Below are positions 18,289 through 27,109 of a DNA stretch of 50,107 bases, piece by piece (the stretch's first letter is position 1; every line of letters starts with the position of its first letter). The notes beneath the pieces were generated by a model. That model was not told where the DNA came from, ran no database searches, and saw nothing but the letters and a program-made list of their open reading frames with translations. The DNA comes from Chrysophaeum taylorii (Eukaryota; Sar; Pelagophyceae; Pelagomonadales; Pelagomonadaceae): the NCBI GenBank assembly GCA_029834535.1, contig JAQMWT010000326.1:1-50107 (forward strand), given 5' to 3'. A program made the position numbers and the translations under genes.

Positions 18289-18944
18289 GTCCTCGTCGAG
18301 TTTGGTCCTTGGTCCTCAGGGTGGTCCGTGGTCCTTTTAGTACCTAAGGGGATGAGCAATGTCAGGGTTAGGGTTAGGAGTAAACTCGGAGGTTAGCGAA
18401 CGTGCGCTGATCAAAGCAGCTTACATTGGCGGTGGTGAGAGCGTCGAGCTGAAATGAGAGTGGTACTGGGGTTAGGATAAGCACATAGTTCTCTCGCTAA
18501 TCTGATGTGCTGCGTCCAGCGGTATGAACCATGAGATACGCGCCCAATGCTGTGACTATCCTATCACCGGCGAGCGATGGCCTCGTAGGCACCTGCAATC
18601 CGGCACAGATGTGCTTCTCGACGCCAACGGTCGCCTCATCACCTTCAACCGCGTCATAATGCACGACTCAGCGCGGACAGTCTAGGACGACGACATGCTC
18701 CACCGCGTCGTCGGCACCATCCGAGGGGCCTTTCGCATCCCCGTCCTGTCCGAGATCTTTGACATTCTTGCCGACGTCGTCGCTCCTGCGGTCCGCTTGG
18801 GACTCTACGGCCGGTACCGCGACAGCAACTTTGCCCATCGCCATGCAGTGCCCACACGACATCATCTTCAATCTCGAGCGTGGGCACCTCTAGGTCACCA
18901 AGACGCTATCCAGGGGGACGACGTATGCGGCCGGAGCCCTTCAC
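18289..18944 (+). other. Unassigned stretch: GGTCCTCGG repeats, TTAGGG motif, R3 copy, decayed coding-like DNA
   Basis: After the LTR come short GGTCC(T)TGG-type repeats, GGGTTAGGGTTAGG (18364-18378) and an R3 repeat. From about 18540 to 18880 one plus frame is nearly open with a single TAG: RPRRHLQSGTDVLLDANG, then ITFNRVIMHDSARTV-stop-DDDMLHRVV and ADVVAPAVRLGLYGR. This suggests an old gene fragment that I do not recognise. It directly abuts the left arm of the hAT-like transposon. Confidence 0.4.
18384..18462 (+). repeat. R3 dispersed repeat, copy 2
   Basis: GTAAACTC then TTAGCGAACGTGCGCTGATC and AAAGCAGCTTACATTGGCGG: nearly identical to 21667-21738 and related to 15628-15712. Confidence 0.8.
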
Positions 18945-19274
18945 CCCGCCATGTCAAAAAGCGCGCTTCTGGAGTCCACGGCGACTATGTTTATGACTCC
19001 TACATTTCCGGTAATGCCGACAGAGAGGGTGGTAATTACCGGAAATTGCCGGTAGTTTCCATTACCCAAGTAATTGCCGGTAACGAGGGAGGAGATTCCT
19101 GAGATGCGTGGCGGTGCGGTCATAAGTGTTCGAAATGATGTCGTAAGGTTCCGTGGGTGCGGCCCACACAACGAGCCCCCGTTAGTGTCGGTACTTACGT
19201 CCATACACCTGGCGTCGGTGTTGGAGCCGGTGTTGGTGCGGGGTTTCGGAGTAAACTAAAGGAAGCAACGAACC

Positions 19275-19490
19275 CAGGGTTCGCGTTCGCTTCGAGTTCG
19301 AGTTCGCAACTGGTTCGCGTTCGCAGCCGGTTCGCGTTCGATTAGTTGGTTCGCGTTCGCGGCGAGTTCGGGTTCGCTACTGGTTCGCTTTCGCCGCGAG
19401 TTCGGGTTCGCTACGGGTTCGCGTTCGCGGCGAGTTCGGGTTCGCTACGAGTTCGCGTTCGCGGCGAGTTCTCGTTCGCTGCCTGTCCGC
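19275..19490 (+). repeat. Left sub-terminal array of GGTTCGCGTTCGCGGCGAG units
   Basis: About ten imperfect units of (G/C)AGTTCGGGTTCGCTAC and GGTTCGCGTTCGCGG occur inside the left end of hAT 2. A matching array lies inside the right end. In hAT elements such sub-terminal repeats usually bind the transposase. Confidence 0.85.
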
Positions 19491-19944
19491 ATTCGCGATT
19501 GTCTGCCCTCTGCACTAAGTCTTACTCACTTTTTGATAGTACAACTGCGTTGCCGCGGCCGCAATTTGTGGACGAGGCAGTTTTGGGGTTTTGGGGAGGG
19601 GGAGGAGGAGAGGGGAGGGGGAGGAAGGGTTAAAGGTCGACTGCTAAGAGGGGTGGGGTTGGTTGCAGAGTTAACTCTAAGGATAAGGCGGGGCTGGCAA
19701 AGAAGGAAGGGGGGGGGATCAAAGCCGGAGCCTTGAGTGAGGCGAGAGCAGAGCGAGGGGAGGGAGGGTTGGGAGTAAAGGGGAGGGGGTAGTAGGGAGG
19801 GTGGTGGTGGTGGTCGAAGCTGCGGCATGTCCTAGAGTCTTCGACGTTCCGAGACACGGCACCAGGCGCATGTGAAAAGAACATGGCGGTCATATATATC
19901 GTGTTGTGTCGTATATATCGTGTTGTTTTGATGCCTCTCAGTCG

Positions 19945-20660
19945 TCAGAAGTCGTTGTCGTTCTCTTCCTCCGCATCTTCGCCGTCATCATCATCATCGA
20001 CGTCAGTTTCTTCGCCTGGAAAATCATGATCGCCTAGTGTGTTCGGCGTCTTCTTGTAGATTTCCCACATGCGGCCATAATCAATGTCGCCATGCACGTA
20101 CTTCCAGAAGGGGTAGTTGTGTTTGATGACGACAAACGAACCAAGAAGTATCGGCGATAGACTTGAACGGAGCACGCTTCTCGTCAGTTTCCCAAATCGG
20201 AACACACGTTCCTCGTGCACCTCAGCTCGAGTCGCGCTGCCTTTACTTTCGAACATGAGCGTCGCAGTCGGGTAATCTGCCCGGATCTTGGGATCAGCGT
20301 ACATTTGACGCAGGTCCACTCGCTTGCCTCGAATGCCATCTTCTTTGACGAAACGTGACCATTCTGTCCTGGGCATAGAGAGGAACTTCGCCTTTTCTAC
20401 TTCTGCCTTGTGGGCTTGCGGAGCAGTTGCGGTCTTCGAGTTGTCGCTGTCGTCACCTAAATCTAGCGGATCGTCGTCGTCGTCGTCGTCGTCGTTGTCA
20501 TCACTATGGCTCGTTTTGCGTCGCTTCATTGGGGAAGGCAGCGTTGGCTCCGCTGCTTGCATCAAGTCCAACGCGCGCGCTGCCTCTCTCCATTTACGGT
20601 CGAACCGAGTCTCATGACTAAAGTAGCCTGCGCAACAGGGAGCACTTTTTCAATACTGAT
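19945..20660 (-). pseudogene. hAT 2 transposase, C-terminal part with dimerisation region
   Basis: The longest open stretch is 208 aa (20571-19945). It starts inside FDRKWREAARALDLM, a segment open further upstream. An acidic run (about ten Asp) is followed by SKGSATRAEVHEERVFRFGKL then LRSSLSPILLGSFVVIKHN, which is the hAT C-terminal dimerisation pattern (ErvFS......R..L.p......l..lk.N). A second acidic tail ends the protein. The region mediates transposase assembly. The catalytic DDE part is largely missing, and a stop lies upstream near 20650. Confidence 0.7.
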
Positions 20661-20763
20661 CGAAGGGCTCAGCATCATCGGGTTGCCGACTGCCTTCGGT
20701 GGGGCGAACTGCGTGCAGCGCCTCTCCGCTTCTTTTATGCAAATGTCCCGAGCAGTTGAGACC

Positions 20764-20921
20764 TAACTAAACTAACTTCAGACCTCTCCCGAGCATGGGA
20801 GCCAGGCCGGACCGACAGGAGCCAGTCCGGAATCACGGGCCTGTAGACGAGGAGCGCCGAAAGGTCGGTCGGCGGAGAGTGACCATCAAGCTTGTCGCAA
20901 TGCGACGAGGAGACCGCGATG
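20764..20921 (-). mobile_element. SINE-like retroposon (158 bp) with (TTAG)n tail
   Basis: Flanked by the perfect 8-bp duplication TTGAGACC (20756-20763 and 20922-20929). Read on the minus strand it runs from CATCGCGGTCTCC to GGGAGAGGTCTGAAGTTAG and ends in a TTAG-type tail, as LINE-mobilised elements often do. A nearly identical copy lies at 34613-34778. The 3' 65 bases are shared with 31601-31759 and 34780-34915. No clear tRNA A/B boxes are seen, so the class is inferred from tail and duplications. Confidence 0.7.
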
Positions 20922-20975
20922 TTGAGACCAATCCATCGCATTCCCCCCATTCCACCTCATGGAACTTGCGCGTGT

Positions 20976-21242
20976 TCACGAGGCCCGTCTCATCATCGGT
21001 ACCTGAAGTGTGTCTCGTTTCAGCTTGTTGAGTGCGCGGACGGTGAAGGCGCGAGCCATATCGACGACCGGGACGTCGCCTTCGGTTTGGAGTGTCAGCA
21101 CATGCAGAGGCTTCATGAAGCCTTCCAGTTGAGCACTACATCGCCAGTCTCTCGACGACATCGCAGGGACTCGGGGCTGTGATGGCGGATTCGAGCTGAA
21201 TGATGATGGCTTAAATGGCTTCTCCTCGTCATCATCGGACAC
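20976..21242 (-). pseudogene. hAT 2 transposase, N-terminal or middle fragment
   Basis: A 88-aa frame starts MSDDDEEKPFKPSS and contains CSAQLEGFMKPLHVLTLQTEGD, the 'L...L.P....T..LQ.....' block that precedes the C-terminal half of hAT transposases. It is separated from the C-terminal part by the SINE-like insertion and frame changes. Too little remains for activity. Confidence 0.55.
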
Positions 21243-21423
21243 GTCACAAGATTATGTGCACGAGCATTATTAGTATACCCCGCTGAAACGCGCGACGTCA
21301 CGTAGTTACGGTGTTAGGATACAAGTAGGAAATCCACACTACGTGTAGGGAGCTGAGGAAAAAAGTACGACTCGTATTCGAAACCACGGCCATCGCTGCG
21401 TGTGTGCCTTGAGTGCCTGCAGG

Positions 21424-21610
21424 CTGCGCGGTGAGTTCGCGTTCGCGACGGGTTCGCGTTCGCGGCGGTTCGGGTTCGCTACGGGTTCGCGTTCGGGGCG
21501 AGTTCGGGTTCGCTACTGGTTCGCGTTCGCGGCGAGTTCGGGTTCGCTACTGGTTCGCGTTCGCGGCGAGTTCGCGTTCGCGCGCTGTTGGGAAGCGAAC
21601 CACAGCGAAC
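21424..21610 (+). repeat. Right sub-terminal array of GGTTCGCGTTCGCGGCGAG units
   Basis: Same repeat type as 19275-19490, inside the right TIR of hAT 2; inverted GCGAACGCG units follow at 21594-21650. Confidence 0.85.
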
Positions 21611-21666
21611 GCGGACCGAGTCCGCGCGTCGAACGCGAACCAGGTCGTGGTTCGTTGCTTCCTTTA

Positions 21667-21738
21667 GAGTAAACTCAAAGGCTAGCGAACGTGCGCTGAT
21701 CAAAGCAGCTTAGATTGGCGGGGGTGAGAGCGTCGGGG
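21667..21738 (+). repeat. R3 dispersed repeat, copy 3
   Basis: GAGTAAACTCAAAGGCTAGC then GAACGTGCGCTGATC and AAAGCAGCTTAGATTGGCGG. This copy was the insertion site of hAT 2. Confidence 0.85.
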
Positions 21739-21775
21739 TTAGGATTGACAGCAAAGCACGTGCGTCCGGTCGAAC

Positions 21776-24631
21776 CTAGACGCCATCGACGTCGTGGAGG
21801 TCATCGTCGATGCGGCGTCGAGAATTTAAGAGGGCGGTCGTTCTCGTCATCATTAGAAGGGCGGCCTCGTTGTGGAGGAGTGAGCTCCTCTTCAGATAAC
21901 GCCAGTGCCCGGCCGCGACCATCGGGTATTGAGGGTCGTCGACGTAGTCGTCGAGTTTGAGTCCCTGTTGGGGAGGCGCGGTGTTGTCCCATTGAACGTC
22001 GTAATTGTAAACTCGCGCTCTTGGCTTGTACTTGTGAATTTCGCCGAACCACCACAGCTGGCTCCTGAAGCTCACGGAGGTATCTTCGTAGCACAGCAGC
22101 ACGTAGAGAGGCTCACGTTCGTTCTCGCATAGGAAGGTTGCCGGTTTCTCGACAAACGTCAAACCCGGCGGGATTTCAAACTCTTCGAAGTACAGGAGAC
22201 GGTCTCTGTCGTCTCAATCTTCGCCGTCATCCTCGTCATCGGCATCGTCCATGGTGCTCTCGATCGCCTGGTTATCGGCTGGTAGATAGTCCTTGATGTC
22301 TATGCGCTGAAGATCGCCAAGAATCTCGTCGGCATGCTGCTCGCTCATGGTAGCCTTGACGACGTTTTCGAACGAGGCGACGACCGGACTCTCCGAGTTG
22401 TAGAGTAAGATCTCGTTGGTGAAGACGTAGAGGGCACGTCTCGTGTTGACGTTGCCCATGCTGGCTCGCGCCTTTGAATGGACCATGCCGTGATTCTTGT
22501 TGATGCGCTCGACGCCAGCCGCGTGAGGGACGATGGAAAGAACGTCGACGACCATCTCGCAGAAGCAGGACCGGTCTTCTGTCAGGTTCCTCTGTTCTTC
22601 CGAGGCCTTTGACGATGACGCGCCCAGTGCCGATTGCGCCGTAGTCCTTCTGGTACGCGATGAGCAAGAATGTCGGGTCTCTCTTCACTTCGTCGTCGAG
22701 TCTTTCGATGATGCGAGCAACTGTGGGCCTGGTGACAGAGCGGATGGCCGCCCATTTCGGGCCGTATATCGACTCCTTGGCTTCGAATGTTGCGAGCTCA
22801 GAGAAAAGCATGCCGTATTTGCCGTTATGCTCTCCGCCGCAGAATTTGAGAAGGGCCGATTGCACATCCAGTTCGGTGAACGACGCGTCGGCGGCCTCGA
22901 GCATCCCTTCGCCCAGAGCGTACTGCACGATGAATCGGATAGTGAGGTCAAGGTCGAAGGCGAGGAAGTGCGCGACGTGGCGGACGCCAACGCGTTTGCC
23001 GGTGCCGAGCCAGCTTTCACGGGTGGCGTGGATGATGTTGACGACTGTCGACCCTACGTCGGGCTCGTAGGTGGCGTCTTCGGGCAGGACTTGGACTTGT
23101 TGGTGGAGGACGACAAAGACGGGGAGTACATGCAACAGCGGGACCTTGTCGCCTTCGAGATAGTGGAGCCCATTTGACAGGGGTTGGAAGAGGCAGGCGA
23201 CAGCGTCGCCGCGGCGTTTGGTTGAAGCCGACTGCGCGAGATCCTCGAACCTCGGAAGTCGCGACGGGCCTTGGTGTTGTTGTTGTTGTTGTGCCGCTTG
23301 AGCAGCGTGTACTCGGGAGTATCAGACAGCGAGCCCACGATCGACCAGTTCCGGGCGATGGACAGGAGCCTGAGGTAGGCATAGGCGAATCGCGTGTCCA
23401 GAAACGTCTTGATGTTAAGCATGCTAGCCGACGAGTCAGCCCGCCGGTGCTCCTTCTGCTCCCGCAGGAACGTCTCGTGGAGAAGCGATAACCGCAGCAG
23501 AAAGACGACGAGGAATTCAAAGTCCGCGATGATATTCTTCATCTCGACGAGCTTGGCGAATGTCCTCATAGAGGAGATCGAACACATGGACGCAACAGCC
23601 GATAAGATACAACCAGGGGAACTTGTCCTTGATGTAGCCGAAGAGGCCCGACGACATCGAACCCGTATTGTCGGCCACCATCGCGATGAATTCCTTGCCG
23701 TCGCCCATGGCCACGATGAGCTCCCCCGAGGAAGTCTCCCCCGTGTGTCGGCGCGGCCCGAACCAAACGGTGGTGAAGTACGCCACGAAGCCAACGTTCG
23801 CAAAGGAGATGTTCATGACCTGGATCTTGCGCCGGTCATTGAAGCCGTCCACGATCGCCGTCTTCTTCCCGGGGAGCTTGCTCATCTTGGCATCGACCCT
23901 CTCCCGCGTCTCGGCTTGCATTCGCTCCAGATGCGTCGTGCGCAGCGCGTCAGCCCTAGGCATGTGCACTGCACACGCCGGGTTTAGGGCCTTGATAGCT
24001 CGACGAAAAGCCCAGTGCACAATGACGAAGAACGGAATGCAGCAGATAAAGAAGAAGGCGGCGATGAAGTATGTAAAGGGTCGCGATTTGCACCGAATTG
24101 AGACGACGGAGCTTCATATGGTCACGGGTTTGTTGGCGCTCGTCGATCTCTTGCTCGGCAGCCGCCGCATTGGATCTCTGCTCGACACAAGCAGGATCCT
24201 GCTCCGGCGCCGTCTGCTGCTTCTTGCGCCGCTGTTCGAACGCAATCAGCCAGCCTTGGCCGCCTTCGCTCGCTGCAGAGCACGGACTTGCTATGTTCAG
24301 AGACGCTCGTGCATTTCAGCAGCACGACTTCCGTAAGCTTGGCCAAAGGGTTGATCGCCAACGCTGTGTGGAGGTGGGAGCACTTTCGGTCGGCCTTGAG
24401 CGTGAGTTTCGTCTAGACGTTCGATTTGACCGACAACTTCGACGGCGTAGTCCGCGTGAAGACTTCAGGGACGTCAAGCACAGTCTCCTCTATGAAGAAC
24501 CCCAAGACCTTTTGTGATTCACCCCGAATTGAATTGAATTTCTGGTCGCGCAGTGGCGCGCTCATCGCTTTGAAGACCGCCGGGTGCACGTTCCGGCCGT
24601 CCCACTCGCGCTCGTCACCCATTCTTCGCAC
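21776..24631 (-). pseudogene. hAT 1 transposase (DUF659-like), decayed
   Basis: Five blocks over three frames. 24631-24413: N-terminal segment. About 24290-24030: charged helix (AFEQRRKKQQTAPEQD). 24020-23517: the best domain, PFFVIVHWAFRRAIKALNP, KKTAIVDGFNDRRKIQVMN and MVADNTGSMS to LYLIGCCVHVFDLLYEDI, the pattern of DUF659/hAT catalytic regions with Asp in VDGF and ADN. 23135-22600: VNIIHATRESWLG and LLKFCGGEHNGKYG. 22555-22214: SIVPHAAGVERINKNHG, a C-terminal dimerisation-like block. 22162-21776 encodes WWFGEIHKYKP then WDNTAPPQQGL and HWRYL, which resembles a Tudor-like barrel. It would cut and paste its own DNA; frameshifts make it inactive. Confidence 0.65.
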
Positions 24632-24790
24632 AAGACAGGAAAGTCATCACTTTCATCATCACCGACCGTTTTACCGGCCCTGGAGCCCTTTGGTAATTTC
24701 CGGGAATTGCCGGTAATTACCTTACCGGAAATTACTCCTTTTTTTACCCTAGGAGTCATAACTACGTTCGCTCGTTGCGACTTCGATAAG

Positions 24791-25477
24791 GCCGTTGCCC
24801 GACTGCGCCCCACCACCACCAGGTCTCCCGGGCCCCGTCGAGCAGCGCCTGCGCATAAAGGTACCGTCGATGGCCACGTTTTCGGCGCCTTCGGAGTGGC
24901 CACCGCGGCGTGCCACATGCTCCAACACACGGCTGCTCGATCGTCGACACGTCTGCTCGACGCGGATTGAGCAGACGTCGGTCGACACATGGGCGGCGCC
25001 AACGTCACCGAGGCCACCGCGGCCCAGCCCCGCCGCATGTACCGCGAGTATGGCGTCGCAGCTGCCTTTGGCCGAGCTCGATGCGCCCTCATCGCCCTCA
25101 GCCACGTCGCTGTCTCGGGCAATCCTACCCACACTGCCTGCGCTCAGCTAGACGTTACACTCCGTCGCACGTTTCACCTGCGACAGAACGCTTACGCCCT
25201 GCGAGCTCAACCCGTCGCCTCTTGTCATATGAACCCCGGCTCAGCGGCGACCCTGTCTAAGTCCTTTCGGGGGATCCGCCAACGATGCCCTCCTGTAACC
25301 CCGTCCTCTTCGCGCCCTCCTCCCCTATGCCCTCCACATTTAGCAGTCGAGTATGGAATCCCGTAGGTAACGAGCACCCCCAAGGAGCGAGGGCACCAGG
25401 AGGGACGAGGAATGCCGAGGACTTTAGGGGGACCAAAGACTCCCGGAGGACCGAGGACTCCCGGAGGACCGAGGACT
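24791..25477. other. No gene recognised; contains a strong hairpin and GGACCGAGGACT repeats
   Basis: A partly open plus frame (24989-25250) has no recognisable domain. A near-perfect inverted repeat lies at 24943-24986. From 25425 to 25477 GGACCGAGGACTCCCGGA units are repeated up to the edge of the TRIM-like element. Confidence 0.5.
24943..24986. repeat. Inverted repeat able to form a 16-bp hairpin
   Basis: GTCGACACGTCTGCTC, a 10-base loop, then GAGCAGACGTCGGTCGAC: stems pair with one extra base or two. Function is unknown; it could be a cruciform or the end of an eroded element. Confidence 0.7.
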
Positions 25478-25801
25478 TGTAGTGGTTTCTCAGATACCCG
25501 CCCCTCTTGGCCGGACCAGTGGTCACGACAAGCCCTTCTCACCCAGTCCAAACCGCGGGTGAAACCACCACACGCCCGACCTCCGCGTAAACGCTCACGC
25601 CATCACGAGATCGGACAATTCTCTGAGGGTAATAGCAAGAAGACAGTAAGAAAACAATACAAATGCCTGGTACATTGGGTTCAATGGAGTAGCAGGTGGG
25701 GGTGTCAAGGTGACACCCCCCCCACACAATTACAAAGTCAGTACCAGAGCAACAAGCAAGGTAAGAGTCAGACAAGTGGGGGATTGGGCGTTACCGCCAC
25801 A
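25478..25801 (-). repeat. 3' LTR of the TRIM-like element
   Basis: 324 bp, minus-strand TGTGGCGGTAACGCCC to GAGAAACCACTACA; homologous to 26414-26736 and to 17957-18288. Confidence 0.9.
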
Positions 25802-26367
25802 GGAGCCCCATACTTGAGATGAAGTCGTCCTCGACTTCAAGGGTGACGAAGGTCGCGCTCACGAAAGGCATGATAAGCTCGTTCAGCGACATCAGCAGGC
25901 TTTGTATTCTGGTCTTAAGCGTCGCTATTCAGCAGATGTGGTCGCAAAACAAACGTCAGTCTCCTCTAGTTTCCATGGTGCGGTTTCTCTCGGATGGCAA
26001 CGGCTATCTCGAACACCAAAACCTTACGTCGAGCAGCAAATTTTGCCGTCTACTGTTCGACTCGCGCGCTTGACCGGTGCGACGGACTTACTCGGCACAA
26101 CGCCTTTTGCCTCGCCAGAGACTATGGTTGGCCTCTCCGGCCTTCTTGCTGCCTCTTTCCGGAGACTGTGGTCGGTCTCCTGGGCTCGCTTTTTGTCTTG
26201 AGACTCACAAAAATCCGCTCAAAGTCCGAGGAGTACTCCGTCGGCGTTTATTCCGATTCACGTAAAGAACGTGCGATTGCCCTTTCGATCCGTCGGAACC
26301 GCGTACCAGCACGTCGGCTTTGCGCTCGTTCCAAAAGCCGAACACTGATTCGCCGACGAAAACGGAG

Positions 26368-26396
26368 AATCGATAGTCCGGGATGGACTATCGATT
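26368..26396 (-). promoter_or_regulatory. Post-PBS hairpin of the TRIM-like element
   Basis: AATCGATAGTCC, loop GGGAT, GGACTATCGATT: a perfect 12-bp stem, also present next to the Gypsy A PBS. Confidence 0.75.
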
Positions 26397-26412
26397 CCCG
26401 TTTCTGAGACCA
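26395..26412 (-). other. Primer-binding site of the TRIM-like element
   Basis: Minus strand TGGTCTCAGAAACGGGAA, one base after the 5' LTR; the same site in Gypsy A differs at two positions. Confidence 0.75.
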
Positions 26413-26413
26413 C

Positions 26414-26736
26414 AGTAGTGGTTTCTCAGATACCCGCCCCTCTTGGCCGGACCAGTGGCCACGACAAGCTCCTCTCACCCAGTCCAAACCGCGGGTGAAA
26501 CCACCACACGCCCGACCTCCGCGTAATCGCTCACGCCATCACGAGATCAGACAATTCTTACGAGGGTAATAGCAAGAAAACAGCAAGAAAACAATACAAA
26601 TGCCTGGTACATTGGGCTCAGTGGAGTAGCAGGTGGGGGTGTCAAGGTGACACCCCCCCACACAATTACAAGGTCAGTACTAGAGCAATAACCAAGGTAA
26701 GAGTCGGACATGTGGGGATTGGGCGTTACCGCCACA
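26414..26736 (-). repeat. 5' LTR of the TRIM-like element
   Basis: 323 bp; the last base differs from the canonical CA end (ACCACTACT), otherwise a close match to 25478-25801. Confidence 0.9.
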
Positions 26737-26777
26737 GACTCTCGGAGGACCGAGGGCCCCTTAAGGACCGAGGACCC

Positions 26778-27104
26778 TGTGGCGGCAACTCCTGACCGCT
26801 AAGGCTTACCCCGCTTCTCAATGCTGACACCCGTTCAACGGAACCCCTTTTCCTTATTTTCCTTGTGATGTCATGCGATTTTGTCCTACTGATGTCACCC
26901 TGTTCTCTCGATAAGGAAGTATCTTGCATCTTCTATCATAAATCAACTCTACAGCCTCAAGTTGGGAGGCTTGGTGAGCGTGAGCAAATGTTGTGGCGAG
27001 TGTAACCGACCCCGAGTCCGCATTTACCTCGAGCAGTGAGGTCTCCGGCGTGTCGGTGAGTCCCCCCTCTGTTACCTCGGGTCGGGAACGTTTTTGCCGC
27101 CACA
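26778..27104 (+). repeat. 5' LTR of Gypsy B copy 2
   Basis: Starts TGTGGCGGCAAC and is proposed to end TTGCCGCCACA at 27104, an 11-bp inverted repeat of the start. The start is confirmed by the copy at 2483. The end is less certain, since similarity to copy 1 continues past it and no PBS follows immediately. Confidence 0.6.
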
Positions 27105-27109
27105 AGGAT

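Larger units (their letters stand above)
19257..21666 (-). mobile_element. hAT transposon 2, complete ends, 8-bp target duplication
   Basis: Perfect terminal inverted repeats TAAAGGAAGCAACGAACC at 19257-19274 and (inverted) 21649-21666 are flanked by the direct 8-bp duplication GAGTAAAC at 19249-19256 and 21667-21674. The 8-bp duplication and a TA-starting TIR are hAT hallmarks. It inserted into an R3 repeat, whose intact form reads GGAGTAAACTC at 18382. Internally, arms of GGTTCGCGTTCGC-type repeats surround transposase remnants, and a SINE-like element has inserted at 20764-20921. Confidence 0.9.
18945..24790 (-). mobile_element. hAT-like transposon 1 (decayed) with palindromic GGTAATTACCGG arms
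   Basis: Inverted arms flank a hAT transposase. The left (about 18945-19090) contains TTTATGACTCCTA, TTTCCGGTAAT and GGTAATTACCGGAAATTGCC. The right (about 24690-24790, reverse complement) contains AGTTATGACTCCTA, TTTCCGGTAA and GGTAATTACCGGCAATTCCC. GGTAATTACCGG is itself palindromic, a common feature of hAT sub-terminal repeats. On the right, ACCCTA at 24757-24762 looks like a hAT end. No convincing 8-bp target duplication was found, so the exact ends are uncertain. A second hAT (19257-21666) is nested inside. Confidence 0.5.
25478..26736 (-). mobile_element. Short non-autonomous LTR element (TRIM-like) derived from Gypsy A
   Basis: Two LTRs in minus orientation (26414-26736 and 25478-25801) enclose about 610 bp with no ORF of note. 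GACT directly flanks both ends (25474-25477 and 26737-26740), fitting a 4-bp target duplication, although the surroundings are GGACT-rich. Next to the 5' LTR lies the same PBS as Gypsy A and the same post-PBS hairpin. The internal sequence resembles the Gypsy A leader (GATTCACGTAAA, CACGTCGGCTTTGCGCTC). It is a deletion derivative that would depend on Gypsy A proteins to move. Confidence 0.85.

Noticed and set aside
18364..18378. GGGTTAGGGTTAGG as a telomere
   Set aside because: Only two units, surrounded by transposon DNA.
22533..23177. 214-aa plus ORF across the hAT 1 transposase
   Set aside because: Antisense shadow of the transposase frames.
24562..25134. 190-aa minus ORF at the right arm of hAT 1
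   Set aside because: Low-complexity A/R/S-rich frame over palindromic arms; similarity to the left arm is explained by inverted repeats.
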